NCBI RefSeq assembly: GCF_015461805.1
Contig: NZ_JACVZE010000013.1
Location: 1 to 64,000, forward strand
Direction: 5' to 3'
Source of the DNA: Pseudomonas pisciculturae
GTDB lineage: Bacteria > Pseudomonadota > Gammaproteobacteria > Pseudomonadales > Pseudomonadaceae
Length of the DNA stretch: 64,000 nt
A model generated the notes under the pieces. The model made no database searches and was not told the DNA's origin. It worked only from the letters and a program-made list of their open reading frames with translations. Shown here piece after piece: positions 26,881 through 35,088 of this stretch (the first letter of the stretch is position 1; each line of letters opens with the position of its first letter). The position numbers were made by a program, and so were the translations under genes.

Positions 26881-27738
26881 GTGCTCATCGTCTCCGGGCT
26901 TATCGTTGTACTGCTCTCTGTGTTCGGTGGCTTCGTCCTGTCCGGTGGCAGCCTTGGCCCGCTGTACCAGCCCACCGAATTGCTGATGATCGCCGGCGCC
27001 GGTGTCGGGGCCTTTATTGCCGCCAATAACGGCAAGGCCATCCGCGCCACCCTCACCGCCATTTCGCGCTTCAAGCGCAGCGCCAAGTACGACAAGCGCC
27101 TGTACCTGGAATTGATGGGCATGCTTTATGCCCTGCTCAGCAAGGCCCGTCGCGAAGGCATGCTGAGCCTGGAGCGGGACATCGACGACCCCACGCAAAG
27201 CCCGATTTTTACCCAATACCCGCGCCTGGTCAGCGACCCGTTGATCATTCTGTTTATCACTGATTACCTGCGCCTGCTGGTCAGCAGCGCCATGCAGGCC
27301 CATGAGCTCGACGAACTGATGCTGCACGAGATCGAAGGCTTCGAGCACGAGGCGGGGTTGCCCTCCGACGCTCTCTATAAAGTCAGCGATGCCCTGCCCG
27401 CGTTCGGCATCGTCGCGGCGGTGATGGGGGTGGTCAAGGCGCTGAGTGCGGTGAACGTCGGGCCGGACTTGATGGGCCAGATGATTGCCCACGCGCTGGT
27501 CGGCACCTTTCTCGGCATCTACCTGGCCTACGGCTTGGTGGCACCACTGGCCAGCCGCATCGACCGCCAGGCCGCCGAGTCGGTGAAGATGCTGCAATGC
27601 ATCCGCGTCACGCTCTTGGCCAGCGTGCAAGGCCTGCCACCGCAACTGGCGGTGGAATTCGGTCGCAAGGCCCTGCACACCAGTGAACGCCCCGGCGCCC
27701 TGGAGCTGGAAACCTACGTGCGCGGCAGCGGCGCATGA
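26881..27738 (+). CDS. motA: MotA stator protein (proton type)
   Basis: 285 residues from a GTG at 26881 with AAGGA 8 nt upstream; the frame continues upstream through REP sequence and is not expected to be translated. Four TM segments. It has the charged loop ARREGMLSLERDI and PAFGIVAAVMGVVKAL, the E. coli MotA type, so proton-driven rotation is likely. Coupled to motB by ATGA. Confidence 0.94.
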   Translation: MLIVSGLIVVLLSVFGGFVLSGGSLGPLYQPTELLMIAGAGVGAFIAANNGKAIRATLTAISRFKRSAKYDKRLYLELMGMLYALLSKARREGMLSLERDIDDPTQSPIFTQYPRLVSDPLIILFITDYLRLLVSSAMQAHELDELMLHEIEGFEHEAGLPSDALYKVSDALPAFGIVAAVMGVVKALSAVNVGPDLMGQMIAHALVGTFLGIYLAYGLVAPLASRIDRQAAESVKMLQCIRVTLLASVQGLPPQLAVEFGRKALHTSERPGALELETYVRGSGA

Positions 27739-28595
27739 GCGACCGCCCGATCATCATCCGCCGCAAAAAAGCCGCCAAGCACGGCCACCACGGTGGTGCC
27801 TGGAAGATTGCCTTCGCCGACTTCATGACCGCCCTGATGGCGTTGTTTTTGGTGTTGTGGGTGCTGTCCAACGCCAGCAAAAACGACAAGGACGCGATTG
27901 CCGAGTACTTCAGCACGCCGCTGCTGGCGGCCATAAGCAAAGGCGATCGCAACGCCAACAGCGCCAGTGCGATTCCCGGTGGCGGCCCGGACCCACGCAC
28001 CACCGAGGGCGAAAAGACCCGCTACACACCGCGCCTCTCCGGCGAAGAACGGCGCCACCTCGAATCCCTCAAACAACGCCTCAACAACGCCGTGGACCGC
28101 GACCCGCAACTGCGCGAACTCAAGCAGCAGATCGCAATCGAACTGAGCCCCGAAGGCCTGCGCGTGCAACTGCTCGATACCGACAAGCGCCCGATGTTCG
28201 AGCTGGGCAGCGCCAATGTGGCGCCGTACCTGCGCAAGCTGCTCAAGACCTTCGCCCCGGTGCTCAACGAGCTGCCCAACCGCATTCAAATCAGCGGCCA
28301 CACCGACAGCCACCCCTACCCTGGCGGTGATGCGGGCTACAACAACTGGGATTTGTCTGCCGACCGCGCCAAGGCCTCGCGCCAGGAACTGGTGGCCGGT
28401 GGTCTGGATTCCGACAAGTTGCTGAGGGTGTCGGGCATGGCTGACCGCATCCGCTTCCACGGCGCCGGGCCGTATGACGCGGCCAACCGGCGCATCGAGA
28501 TCATCGTGCTCGACCGTCGGGTGGCCGAGCGCATTTTGTCCCAGGAGGAATACGGCCCGACGGAACCCTCTACCCACAAACCATCTGCCCAATAA
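27735..28595 (+). CDS. motB: MotB stator protein
   Basis: 286 residues. N-terminal TM with the ion-binding Asp (D29 in AFADFMTALMALFLVLWVLS), then a periplasmic plug and an OmpA-like peptidoglycan-binding domain (QISGHTDSHPY, RIEIIVLDRR). Start overlaps the motA stop. Pairs with motA. Confidence 0.95.
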   Translation: MSDRPIIIRRKKAAKHGHHGGAWKIAFADFMTALMALFLVLWVLSNASKNDKDAIAEYFSTPLLAAISKGDRNANSASAIPGGGPDPRTTEGEKTRYTPRLSGEERRHLESLKQRLNNAVDRDPQLRELKQQIAIELSPEGLRVQLLDTDKRPMFELGSANVAPYLRKLLKTFAPVLNELPNRIQISGHTDSHPYPGGDAGYNNWDLSADRAKASRQELVAGGLDSDKLLRVSGMADRIRFHGAGPYDAANRRIEIIVLDRRVAERILSQEEYGPTEPSTHKPSAQ

Positions 28596-28657
28596 CGCGG
28601 GATTTTGCTGGGTGTTTGCGCGATAGGTGAATAGGCCGTCTACGCACAATACCGGCC

Positions 28658-29827
28658 ATGGCCGAGACCAGCAAAGAAGACCAGACCGAAGCGGCGACCC
28701 CGCGACGAATAGAGAAGGCCCGCGAAGAAGGCCAAGTCGCCCGTTCCCGCGAAATGAACACCTTCGTCATGCTGCTGGCCGGCATCGGCGGGCTGTGGCT
28801 GCTCGGCGGCCATCTGTATGACGAGCTGGGCCAGGTGATGGAGCAGGCGTTGCTGTTCGACCGCGCCCAACTGTTCGACACCGCGCGCATGCTCAGCACC
28901 CTGTGGACCCTGGCCCAGACCGCGCTGTTTGCCCTGGCACCGTTTTTTGCCCTGATGGTGCTGGCCGCCCTCGCCGCTCCGGCATTGCTTGGCGGGCTGG
29001 TGATCACCCTCAAGGCCGTGCGTCCGCAGTTCTCGCGGGTCAACCCCATAAGCGGGTTGGCGCGGTTGTTCTCGGTGCAGGTGCTGGTGGAACTGGCCAA
29101 GGCCATCGCCAAGGCCAGCCTGATCGGCCTCGTCATCTATATGTTCCTGCGCAGCCATCTCGACCAACTGCTGACCCTGCCCCACATGCCCGCGCAAAAA
29201 GCCCTGGCCGCGATGATGAGCCTCACCGCCAGCGCCTGTGCGATGTGCGTGGCCTCGCTGATTATCGTGGTGGGCATGGACGTGCCCTACCAGCTGTGGA
29301 CCTACGCCAAGAACCTGCGCATGTCCAAAGAGGAGCAACGCCAGGAACACAAGAATTCCGACGGTGACCCGCATATCAAGGCCAAGATCCGCCAGGTGCA
29401 GCAGGCCCGCGCACGGCGCCGCATGATGAGCAAGGTGCCCAAGGCCGATGTGATCGTGACCAACCCCAGCCACTTCGCCGTGGCCTTGTCGTACCAGAAA
29501 GAAAAGAACGGCGCGCCCCGTGTGGTGGCCAAGGGCGCCGATGACGTAGCCCTGCGCATCCGCGAAATCGCCACTGAGCATAACTTGCCGATTCTTGAGG
29601 CCCCACCGCTGGCGCGGGCCCTGTATTTCCATGTCGATCTCGACCGTGAAATCCCCCTTGAGCTGTACACCGTGGTCGCCGAAGTCGTCGCCTGGGCCAT
29701 CCGCCTCAAGCGCGTGGGCGAACAAGGCGGCGACCTGCCGCCCACCCCGGTCAACCTGAACGTACCGCCCGGCATGGACCAGCGTGGCCCGCGCAACCCG
29801 ACACCTGAGGATGAACCGAACACATGA
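28658..29827 (+). CDS. flhB: FlhB, export gate switch protein
   Basis: 389 residues. Export-apparatus membrane protein that switches substrate class after autocleavage. Four TM segments, then the cytoplasmic domain with the cleavage tetrad NPSH at residues 269-272; the usual residue at 271 is Thr, and Asn and Pro, which are needed for cleavage, are kept. N-terminus EDQTEAATPRRIEKAREEG is typical. Overlaps flhA by 4 nt. Confidence 0.96.
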   Translation: MAETSKEDQTEAATPRRIEKAREEGQVARSREMNTFVMLLAGIGGLWLLGGHLYDELGQVMEQALLFDRAQLFDTARMLSTLWTLAQTALFALAPFFALMVLAALAAPALLGGLVITLKAVRPQFSRVNPISGLARLFSVQVLVELAKAIAKASLIGLVIYMFLRSHLDQLLTLPHMPAQKALAAMMSLTASACAMCVASLIIVVGMDVPYQLWTYAKNLRMSKEEQRQEHKNSDGDPHIKAKIRQVQQARARRRMMSKVPKADVIVTNPSHFAVALSYQKEKNGAPRVVAKGADDVALRIREIATEHNLPILEAPPLARALYFHVDLDREIPLELYTVVAEVVAWAIRLKRVGEQGGDLPPTPVNLNVPPGMDQRGPRNPTPEDEPNT

Positions 29828-31920
29828 AAGGCATGACCGATTTATTCGGCCCCGACTCCTGGCTGGCCAACACCGACTTGAAGGTCATGACCGGCCCCGT
29901 GCTGATCGTGCTCATCTTGTCGATGATGATTTTGCCGCTGCCCACCTTCATCCTCGACCTGTTGTTCACCTTCAACATCGCCTTGGCGATCATGGTGTTG
30001 ATGGTCAGCATGCTCACGCAGAAGCCGCTGGATTTCTCCGCGTTTCCCTCGGTGCTGCTGTTTACCACTTTGCTGCGCCTGTCGCTGAACGTGGCGTCTA
30101 CCCGGGTGATCTTGATGGAGGGTCACACCGGCGCGGATGCGGCAGGCAAGGTGATCGAGGCCTTCGGCGAGTTCCTGGTGGGCGGCAACTTTGCCGTGGG
30201 CCTGGCGCTGTTCCTGATTTTGGTGACCATCAACTTCATGGTGATCACCAAGGGTGCCGGGCGTATCGCCGAAGTGGGCGCTCGCTTCACCCTGGACTCG
30301 ATGCCCGGCAAGCAAATGGCAATCGACGCCGACCTCAACGCTGGCCTGATCGGCGAGCCCCAAGCCCGCCAGCGCCGCAAGGAAGTGGCCCAGGAAGCCG
30401 ATTTTTTCGGCTCCATGGACGGCGCCAGCAAGTTCGTGCGCGGTGACGCCGTGGCGGGTTTGGTGATCATGGGCGTGTGCATCATCGGCGGCCTGGCCAT
30501 CGGCATCCTGCAACACGGCATGGCGTTTTCGGACGCGGCGCACACCTACACCATGCTCACCATCGGCGATGGTTTGGTGGCGCAGATCCCGGGGCTGGTG
30601 ATTTCGATTGCCGCCGGTGTGACCGTATCCCGCGTGAACACCGAGCAGGACGTTGGCCAGCAGATGATGGGCCAGCTGTTCAGCCGCCCCAAGGTGCTGA
30701 TGATGACCGCCGGCGTCATGGGCCTGCTGGGCCTGGTACCGGGCATGCCGAACCTGGTGTTTTTACTGCTCACCGGGCTGCTGGCCGGGCTGGGCTGGTG
30801 GTTTTCCAAGCAGGAAGAACTTGAACCGGAGGGCTCGCCCACCCAGACGCTGCTGCCCAAATCCGCCTCCCAGGGCAGCGAAGCCTCTTGGGACGATGTG
30901 CAGTTGGTCGACACCCTCAGCCTGCGAGTCGGCCATCGGCTGATCCAACTGGTGGACGCGCGCCAGCAAGGCGAGTTGATCACCCGCATCAAGAGCCTGC
31001 GCAAAAAGTTCGCCCAGGACATGGGCTTTCTGCCGCCGGTGGTGCATGTGCGCGACAAGCTGGAGTTGGCCGCCAACACCTACATCATCAGCCTCAAGGG
31101 CGTGGAGATCGGGCGTGGCGAGGTGTTCCCCGGCAAGTGGCTGGCGATCAACCCCGGCAAAGTCACCCATGAGTTGGAAGGTACCGCTGCGGTAGACCCG
31201 GCGTTCGGCCTGCCAGCGATCTGGATCGAACCCAACCTGCGTGAACACGGGCAGATCTACGGCTACACCGTGGTCGACGCCAGCACCGTCACCGCCACCC
31301 ACCTCAACCACCTGCTGCACCAGCACGCCAAAGATATGCTTGGCCGCGGCGAAGTGCAGAAGCTGCTGGACAAGCTCGGGCCCGACAGCAAGGGCCTGAT
31401 CGATGAAGTGGTGCCCAAGCTGGTGTCGCTCACGGTGCTGCAACGGGTGCTGCAAAACCTGCTGGAAGAGAACGTGTCGATCCGCGACATGCGCACCATC
31501 CTCGACGCCCTCGCCGAACACGGCGGCGTGCAGCAGCCGCCGGACGTGCAGGAACTGACCGCCGTGGTGCGCATCGCCCTGGGCCGCTCCATCGTCAACC
31601 AACTGTTTGGTAACAAGACCGAGCTGAAAGTGATCGGCCTGGACTTCAACCTCGAACAAGTGCTGATGCAAGCGGTGGGCAACGGCGGCGCGCTGGAACC
31701 GAGCCTGGCCGACAACCTGATGCAACAGACCACCCTGACCCTGCAACGCCAGGAACACAGCAGCGAGCCGCCGGTGCTGGTGGTGCCCAATAAGCTGCGG
31801 CCGGTGCTGTCGCGCTTTCTGCGTCGGCGTTTGCGCCAGCTTACGGTGATCGCCCTGAGTGAAATCCCCGACGACCGCACCCTGCGCATGACTAACGTGA
31901 TCGGAGGCAAGCCCAAGTGA
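29824..31920 (+). CDS. flhA: FlhA, export gate protein
   Basis: 698 residues, standard length. Eight TM N-terminal half including the FHIPEP-type signature region (VLLFTTLLRLSLNVASTRVIL), and a cytoplasmic substrate-docking half (YGYTVVDASTVTATHL, LLEENVSIRDMRTILDAL). Coupled to flhB upstream and flhF downstream. Confidence 0.97.
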   Translation: MKGMTDLFGPDSWLANTDLKVMTGPVLIVLILSMMILPLPTFILDLLFTFNIALAIMVLMVSMLTQKPLDFSAFPSVLLFTTLLRLSLNVASTRVILMEGHTGADAAGKVIEAFGEFLVGGNFAVGLALFLILVTINFMVITKGAGRIAEVGARFTLDSMPGKQMAIDADLNAGLIGEPQARQRRKEVAQEADFFGSMDGASKFVRGDAVAGLVIMGVCIIGGLAIGILQHGMAFSDAAHTYTMLTIGDGLVAQIPGLVISIAAGVTVSRVNTEQDVGQQMMGQLFSRPKVLMMTAGVMGLLGLVPGMPNLVFLLLTGLLAGLGWWFSKQEELEPEGSPTQTLLPKSASQGSEASWDDVQLVDTLSLRVGHRLIQLVDARQQGELITRIKSLRKKFAQDMGFLPPVVHVRDKLELAANTYIISLKGVEIGRGEVFPGKWLAINPGKVTHELEGTAAVDPAFGLPAIWIEPNLREHGQIYGYTVVDASTVTATHLNHLLHQHAKDMLGRGEVQKLLDKLGPDSKGLIDEVVPKLVSLTVLQRVLQNLLEENVSIRDMRTILDALAEHGGVQQPPDVQELTAVVRIALGRSIVNQLFGNKTELKVIGLDFNLEQVLMQAVGNGGALEPSLADNLMQQTTLTLQRQEHSSEPPVLVVPNKLRPVLSRFLRRRLRQLTVIALSEIPDDRTLRMTNVIGGKPK

Positions 31921-33629
31921 GTGCGCAACGTTTTATCGGCGCCAACAGCCGCGAGGCCATGAACCAGGTGCGGGCGGCCTTGGGTGAGGACGCGTTGATT
32001 TTATCCAGCCGCATGACCGATGACGGTGTAGAGATCATGGCTCAGGGCGAAGACGCCCCGAGCCCCCCGCCGCTGCTGGAATGGCTGCTGGAGGCGGGTT
32101 TCAGCACCGCATTCAGTCAAGAACTGCTTGGCCGTGGGCCCGCCCAATTGCCCGATGCCACACCGGCCCGTCTCAAAGACTGGCTGATGAACCGCCTCGA
32201 CAACCACTTGAACCAACTGACCCATGAAGCCGAGTTGTTCAAGGCGCCCACAGTGATTGCCCTGGTCGGCCCCACCGGCGTGGGTAAAACCACCACCACC
32301 GCCAAGTTGGCGGCGCGTTATGTGATGCGCCATGGCCCGGACAACGTGGCGCTGGTGACCACCGACAGCTTTCGGGTCGGCGCCCATGAACAACTGAATA
32401 TCTATGCTGGGTTGCTCGGCGTCGATCTGCATGCCCTCGGGCCGGATGCGTCGCTAAGTCCATTGCTGAACACGCTGGCCGGCAAGCGCTTGGTGATCAT
32501 CGACACCGTGGGCATGAGCCAGCGCGATCAACGCCTGCTCAGCCATATCCAGCAACTGGGCGGCGTACGCCTGATGCTGGTGCTCAACGCCGCCAGCCAC
32601 GGCGACACCCTCGACGAAGTGGCGCACACCTACCGCGAGGCCGCCCACGCCGCTGGTTGCAGGCTGGACGACTGCATCATCAGCAAGTGCGACGAAGCCG
32701 CCCGCTTGGGGCCGGTGCTGGAGACGGTGATGCGTCACGGGCTGCGCCTGAACTACCTGTCGGTGGGCCAGCAAGTGCCGGAAGACTTGCAGTTACCGGG
32801 CAATTCAACGGTGTTGCAGCAGGCTGTGGATATCTCCAGGCCATCGCGTTTTGCAGCGGCGCCCGGCAAGGTGACCCGTCCACATCTGGATGCACTGGTG
32901 CGCGGGCTGTTGGGGCAGCGCAAGGCCGTGTTCGCGCTGCGCGACAGCCTGATCACCCACGTCGAGGGCTTTGCCTTATTGGCGCAGGTCTGGCCGTTGA
33001 TGGCCCAGCCGCAGGCGTGTTGGGATGGCTTTCTCAGCGAGCCGCCAACGCCGTTGTCCGCAACCTGGGTCACGCCAGCAAAGGCTGGCCATCGGGCTGT
33101 GCATAACACTGAGCGCCACCCCCTCGGCACCCTCGCCAAACAGGCTCAAGCCTTTGGCATACGCGAACTGCGCTACCGCAACCGCCACGCGCGCATGAGC
33201 CTGAGCCACTTGCCGGTGACGTTCAAAGGCGCCGCCGTGCGCGCCTGGTTCGCCACCCTGCAAGACAGCCACAGCGGCCAACACCTGGGCCAACGCTACT
33301 GGCTGGTCGAAGAACAGCACGAATTGAATGAACAAGCCGCCGAACTGCTGCACCACGTGCAACAGGACGAACTGGCCAGCCTGACTGCACGCGGCTCAAC
33401 CCTGTTGCTCGACCTGCACCCACACCTGCACACCGGACCGCGCCAATACCTGGCCGCAGGCCTCGCCGCCAGCGCCGTGCGGTTGACGCAAGCCCGTGAT
33501 GACTGGGCATTCCAGGCGCGAGCACAACTGCTGGGGCTGCTGCCGAAAAAACCACGCGGGCATGCCGGGGATATTCTTGAGGGTTTGTTGCACTTGTCTG
33601 CCGTCGTGGGCTGCTTCGAGCATGCATGA
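31917..33629 (+). CDS. flhF: FlhF, SRP-type GTPase with a long C-terminal extension
   Basis: 570 residues from a GTG overlapping the flhA stop. A short N-terminal region is followed by an SRP-like NG domain, with G1 GPTGVGKTTTTAK at 118-130, VTTDSFRVGAHEQL and IIDTVGMSQRDQRLL. The NG domain ends near residue 310; the remaining about 260 residues have no motif I recognise. FlhF usually places polar flagella with FlhG, but FlhG is not seen here. Many FlhF proteins end soon after the NG domain, so the extension is notable. Confidence 0.9.
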   Translation: MSAQRFIGANSREAMNQVRAALGEDALILSSRMTDDGVEIMAQGEDAPSPPPLLEWLLEAGFSTAFSQELLGRGPAQLPDATPARLKDWLMNRLDNHLNQLTHEAELFKAPTVIALVGPTGVGKTTTTAKLAARYVMRHGPDNVALVTTDSFRVGAHEQLNIYAGLLGVDLHALGPDASLSPLLNTLAGKRLVIIDTVGMSQRDQRLLSHIQQLGGVRLMLVLNAASHGDTLDEVAHTYREAAHAAGCRLDDCIISKCDEAARLGPVLETVMRHGLRLNYLSVGQQVPEDLQLPGNSTVLQQAVDISRPSRFAAAPGKVTRPHLDALVRGLLGQRKAVFALRDSLITHVEGFALLAQVWPLMAQPQACWDGFLSEPPTPLSATWVTPAKAGHRAVHNTERHPLGTLAKQAQAFGIRELRYRNRHARMSLSHLPVTFKGAAVRAWFATLQDSHSGQHLGQRYWLVEEQHELNEQAAELLHHVQQDELASLTARGSTLLLDLHPHLHTGPRQYLAAGLAASAVRLTQARDDWAFQARAQLLGLLPKKPRGHAGDILEGLLHLSAVVGCFEHA

Positions 33630-34017
33630 CCAGGCAGCGGGGTTGCGCCAGTGGGCCCAAACCAATCGTCGCACGTTGATGCTACTGGGCTCTGAGCAGG
33701 AAGCTGTTCTGGCCCATAAGGCGCTGGAGCGTTGGCACCGGCAAGGCCAACGCTGGGTCGGTGACCCGACTCGTTGGCGCGTGCAGGCTGTGGATAAATA
33801 TCACCGTGACTCGGAGCAATCGCGCTGGGGGATTTGGGTGGACAGTGATCTGGATGCGTTTCGGCGGGCGTTCAATCAACTGAGTTCGCTGCGTGCCGGA
33901 CCGACTCAAGTCTTGGCGCTGCATGCCGGCTTGCCCCAAGCGGGTCTGCTCAACAATTTACGCGAAGCCGCACAGCGGTATTTGGCCATGCGCTTACTCC
34001 TAATCAACGAGACCTAA
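33622..34017 (+). CDS. Conserved-position 131-aa protein in the flhG slot
   Basis: 131 residues from ATG 33622, overlapping the end of flhF by 8 nt and directly followed by a REPIN after its stop. FlhG/FleN normally sits here (flhF-flhG-fliA), but this protein has no Walker A or ParA/MinD motifs and is less than half the length. It is rich in Trp, Arg and Leu (RWHRQGQRWVGD, ESRWGIWVDSDLDAFRRAF) and looks soluble. Function unknown; coupling to flhF suggests it works with it. Confidence 0.75.
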   Translation: MHDQAAGLRQWAQTNRRTLMLLGSEQEAVLAHKALERWHRQGQRWVGDPTRWRVQAVDKYHRDSEQSRWGIWVDSDLDAFRRAFNQLSSLRAGPTQVLALHAGLPQAGLLNNLREAAQRYLAMRLLLINET

Positions 34018-34127
34018 TGTGGGAGGGGGCTTGCTCCCGATGGCAGTGTGTCAGCCAATACATGTGTAACTGATACACCGCTATCGGGAGCAAGTCGAAT
34101 CGTCGCACCGCCCCTCCCACATTGGAT
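34018..34127. repeat. REPIN (variant right arm) before fliA
   Basis: Begins directly after the stop of the preceding gene. Left arm GTGGGAGGGGGCTTGC, right arm with the same GTCGAATCGTCGCACCG insertion as at 26660-26773, loop containing GTGTGTCAGCCAATACATG. The remaining 34128-34236 should hold the fliA promoter; I see no confident -35/-10. Confidence 0.9.
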
Positions 34128-34236
34128 CGGCGCTAAGCAGGGAATATGTGGTGTGCCATGTAGCTGTTCTGGGCTTAAGCCGGCATGAGCACCAGTAATA
34201 ATCCCGTGGATTTTTTGTCTTTCGCAGGCGCGCACC

Positions 34237-34929
34237 ATGTATACGGCACAGGGCAAGATTAACCAGCAAGAAGTGCTGCAGCAGTACCTACCTATGGTCC
34301 GGCGCCAGGCACTGGGGTTGAAGACCCGGCTGCCCGCCAACATCGAGCTGGACGACTTGATCCAGGCCGGTAGCATCGGCCTGCTCGATGCCATGACCCG
34401 CTATGACCTGAGCGTCGGCGCCACCTTTGCCACCTTCGCCTCCCAACGCATTCGCGGGGCGATGATCGACGAGCTGCGCACCCGCGACTGGGTGCCGCGC
34501 AGCGTGCGCCGCAATGCACGGGCGGTGGAAGACGCCATGCACCGCGTGGAACAAAGCCTGGGCCGCCCGGCCAAGGAGCGTGAAGTGGCCTCGGCCATGG
34601 GCCTGACCCTCAACGAGTACCAGAAGGTGCTCGACGACACCAACGGCAGCCAGATGCTGCCCTTCGACGACATCGACGAAGAACACAGCGAAGGTTCCAG
34701 CTCACGCCTGCAAACCCCGTTCGCCGAATTGCTCAACGACCGCAACCGCGCCAACCTCACCCGCGCCATCGACGCACTGCCCGCGCGGGAGCGGTTGCTG
34801 CTTGCGCTGTGTCATCACGAAAAGCTCAACCTGCGGGAGATTGGCGTGGTGCTGGAAGTGAGTGAGTCTCGGGTGTGTCAGTTGCATGCGCAGGCGATTG
34901 CCAGGTTGCATGTGAGCATGCGGGACTGA
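34237..34929 (+). CDS. fliA: FliA, sigma-28 flagellar sigma factor
   Basis: 230 residues. Directs class III flagellar transcription and is held by FlgM. Region 2 (LDDLIQAGSIGLLDAMTRYD, ATFASQRIRGAMIDELRTRDW), region 3 (RNARAVEDAMHRVEQSLGR) and region 4 helix-turn-helix (NLREIGVVLEVSESRVCQLHAQAI) are all clear. Lies in its own transcription unit behind a REPIN. Confidence 0.96.
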   Translation: MYTAQGKINQQEVLQQYLPMVRRQALGLKTRLPANIELDDLIQAGSIGLLDAMTRYDLSVGATFATFASQRIRGAMIDELRTRDWVPRSVRRNARAVEDAMHRVEQSLGRPAKEREVASAMGLTLNEYQKVLDDTNGSQMLPFDDIDEEHSEGSSSRLQTPFAELLNDRNRANLTRAIDALPARERLLLALCHHEKLNLREIGVVLEVSESRVCQLHAQAIARLHVSMRD

Positions 34930-34960
34930 TTCACCCCCTTTCTGAAGATCACCTAGGATC

Positions 34961-35055
34961 AAATGTGGGAGGGGGCTTGCTCCCGATGGCGGTGTATCAG
35001 CCAACTCATAGGTAGCTGACACACCGCCATCGGGAGCAAGCCCCCTCCCACATTT
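34961..35055. repeat. REPIN between fliA and the glycosyltransferase
   Basis: Near-perfect inverted repeat AATGTGGGAGGGGGCTTGCTCCCGATGGC... around a loop with TCAGCCAACTCATAGGTAGCTGA, itself partly palindromic. Sits between two convergent genes, so it may also serve as a transcription end. Confidence 0.9.
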
Positions 35056-35088
35056 AGCCTGTATTGCAAAAGTCTAGACTCACTTACC

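Noticed and set aside
33622-34017. FlhG/FleN
   Set aside because: Position fits, but there is no Walker A or ParA-type motif and the length is 131 residues.
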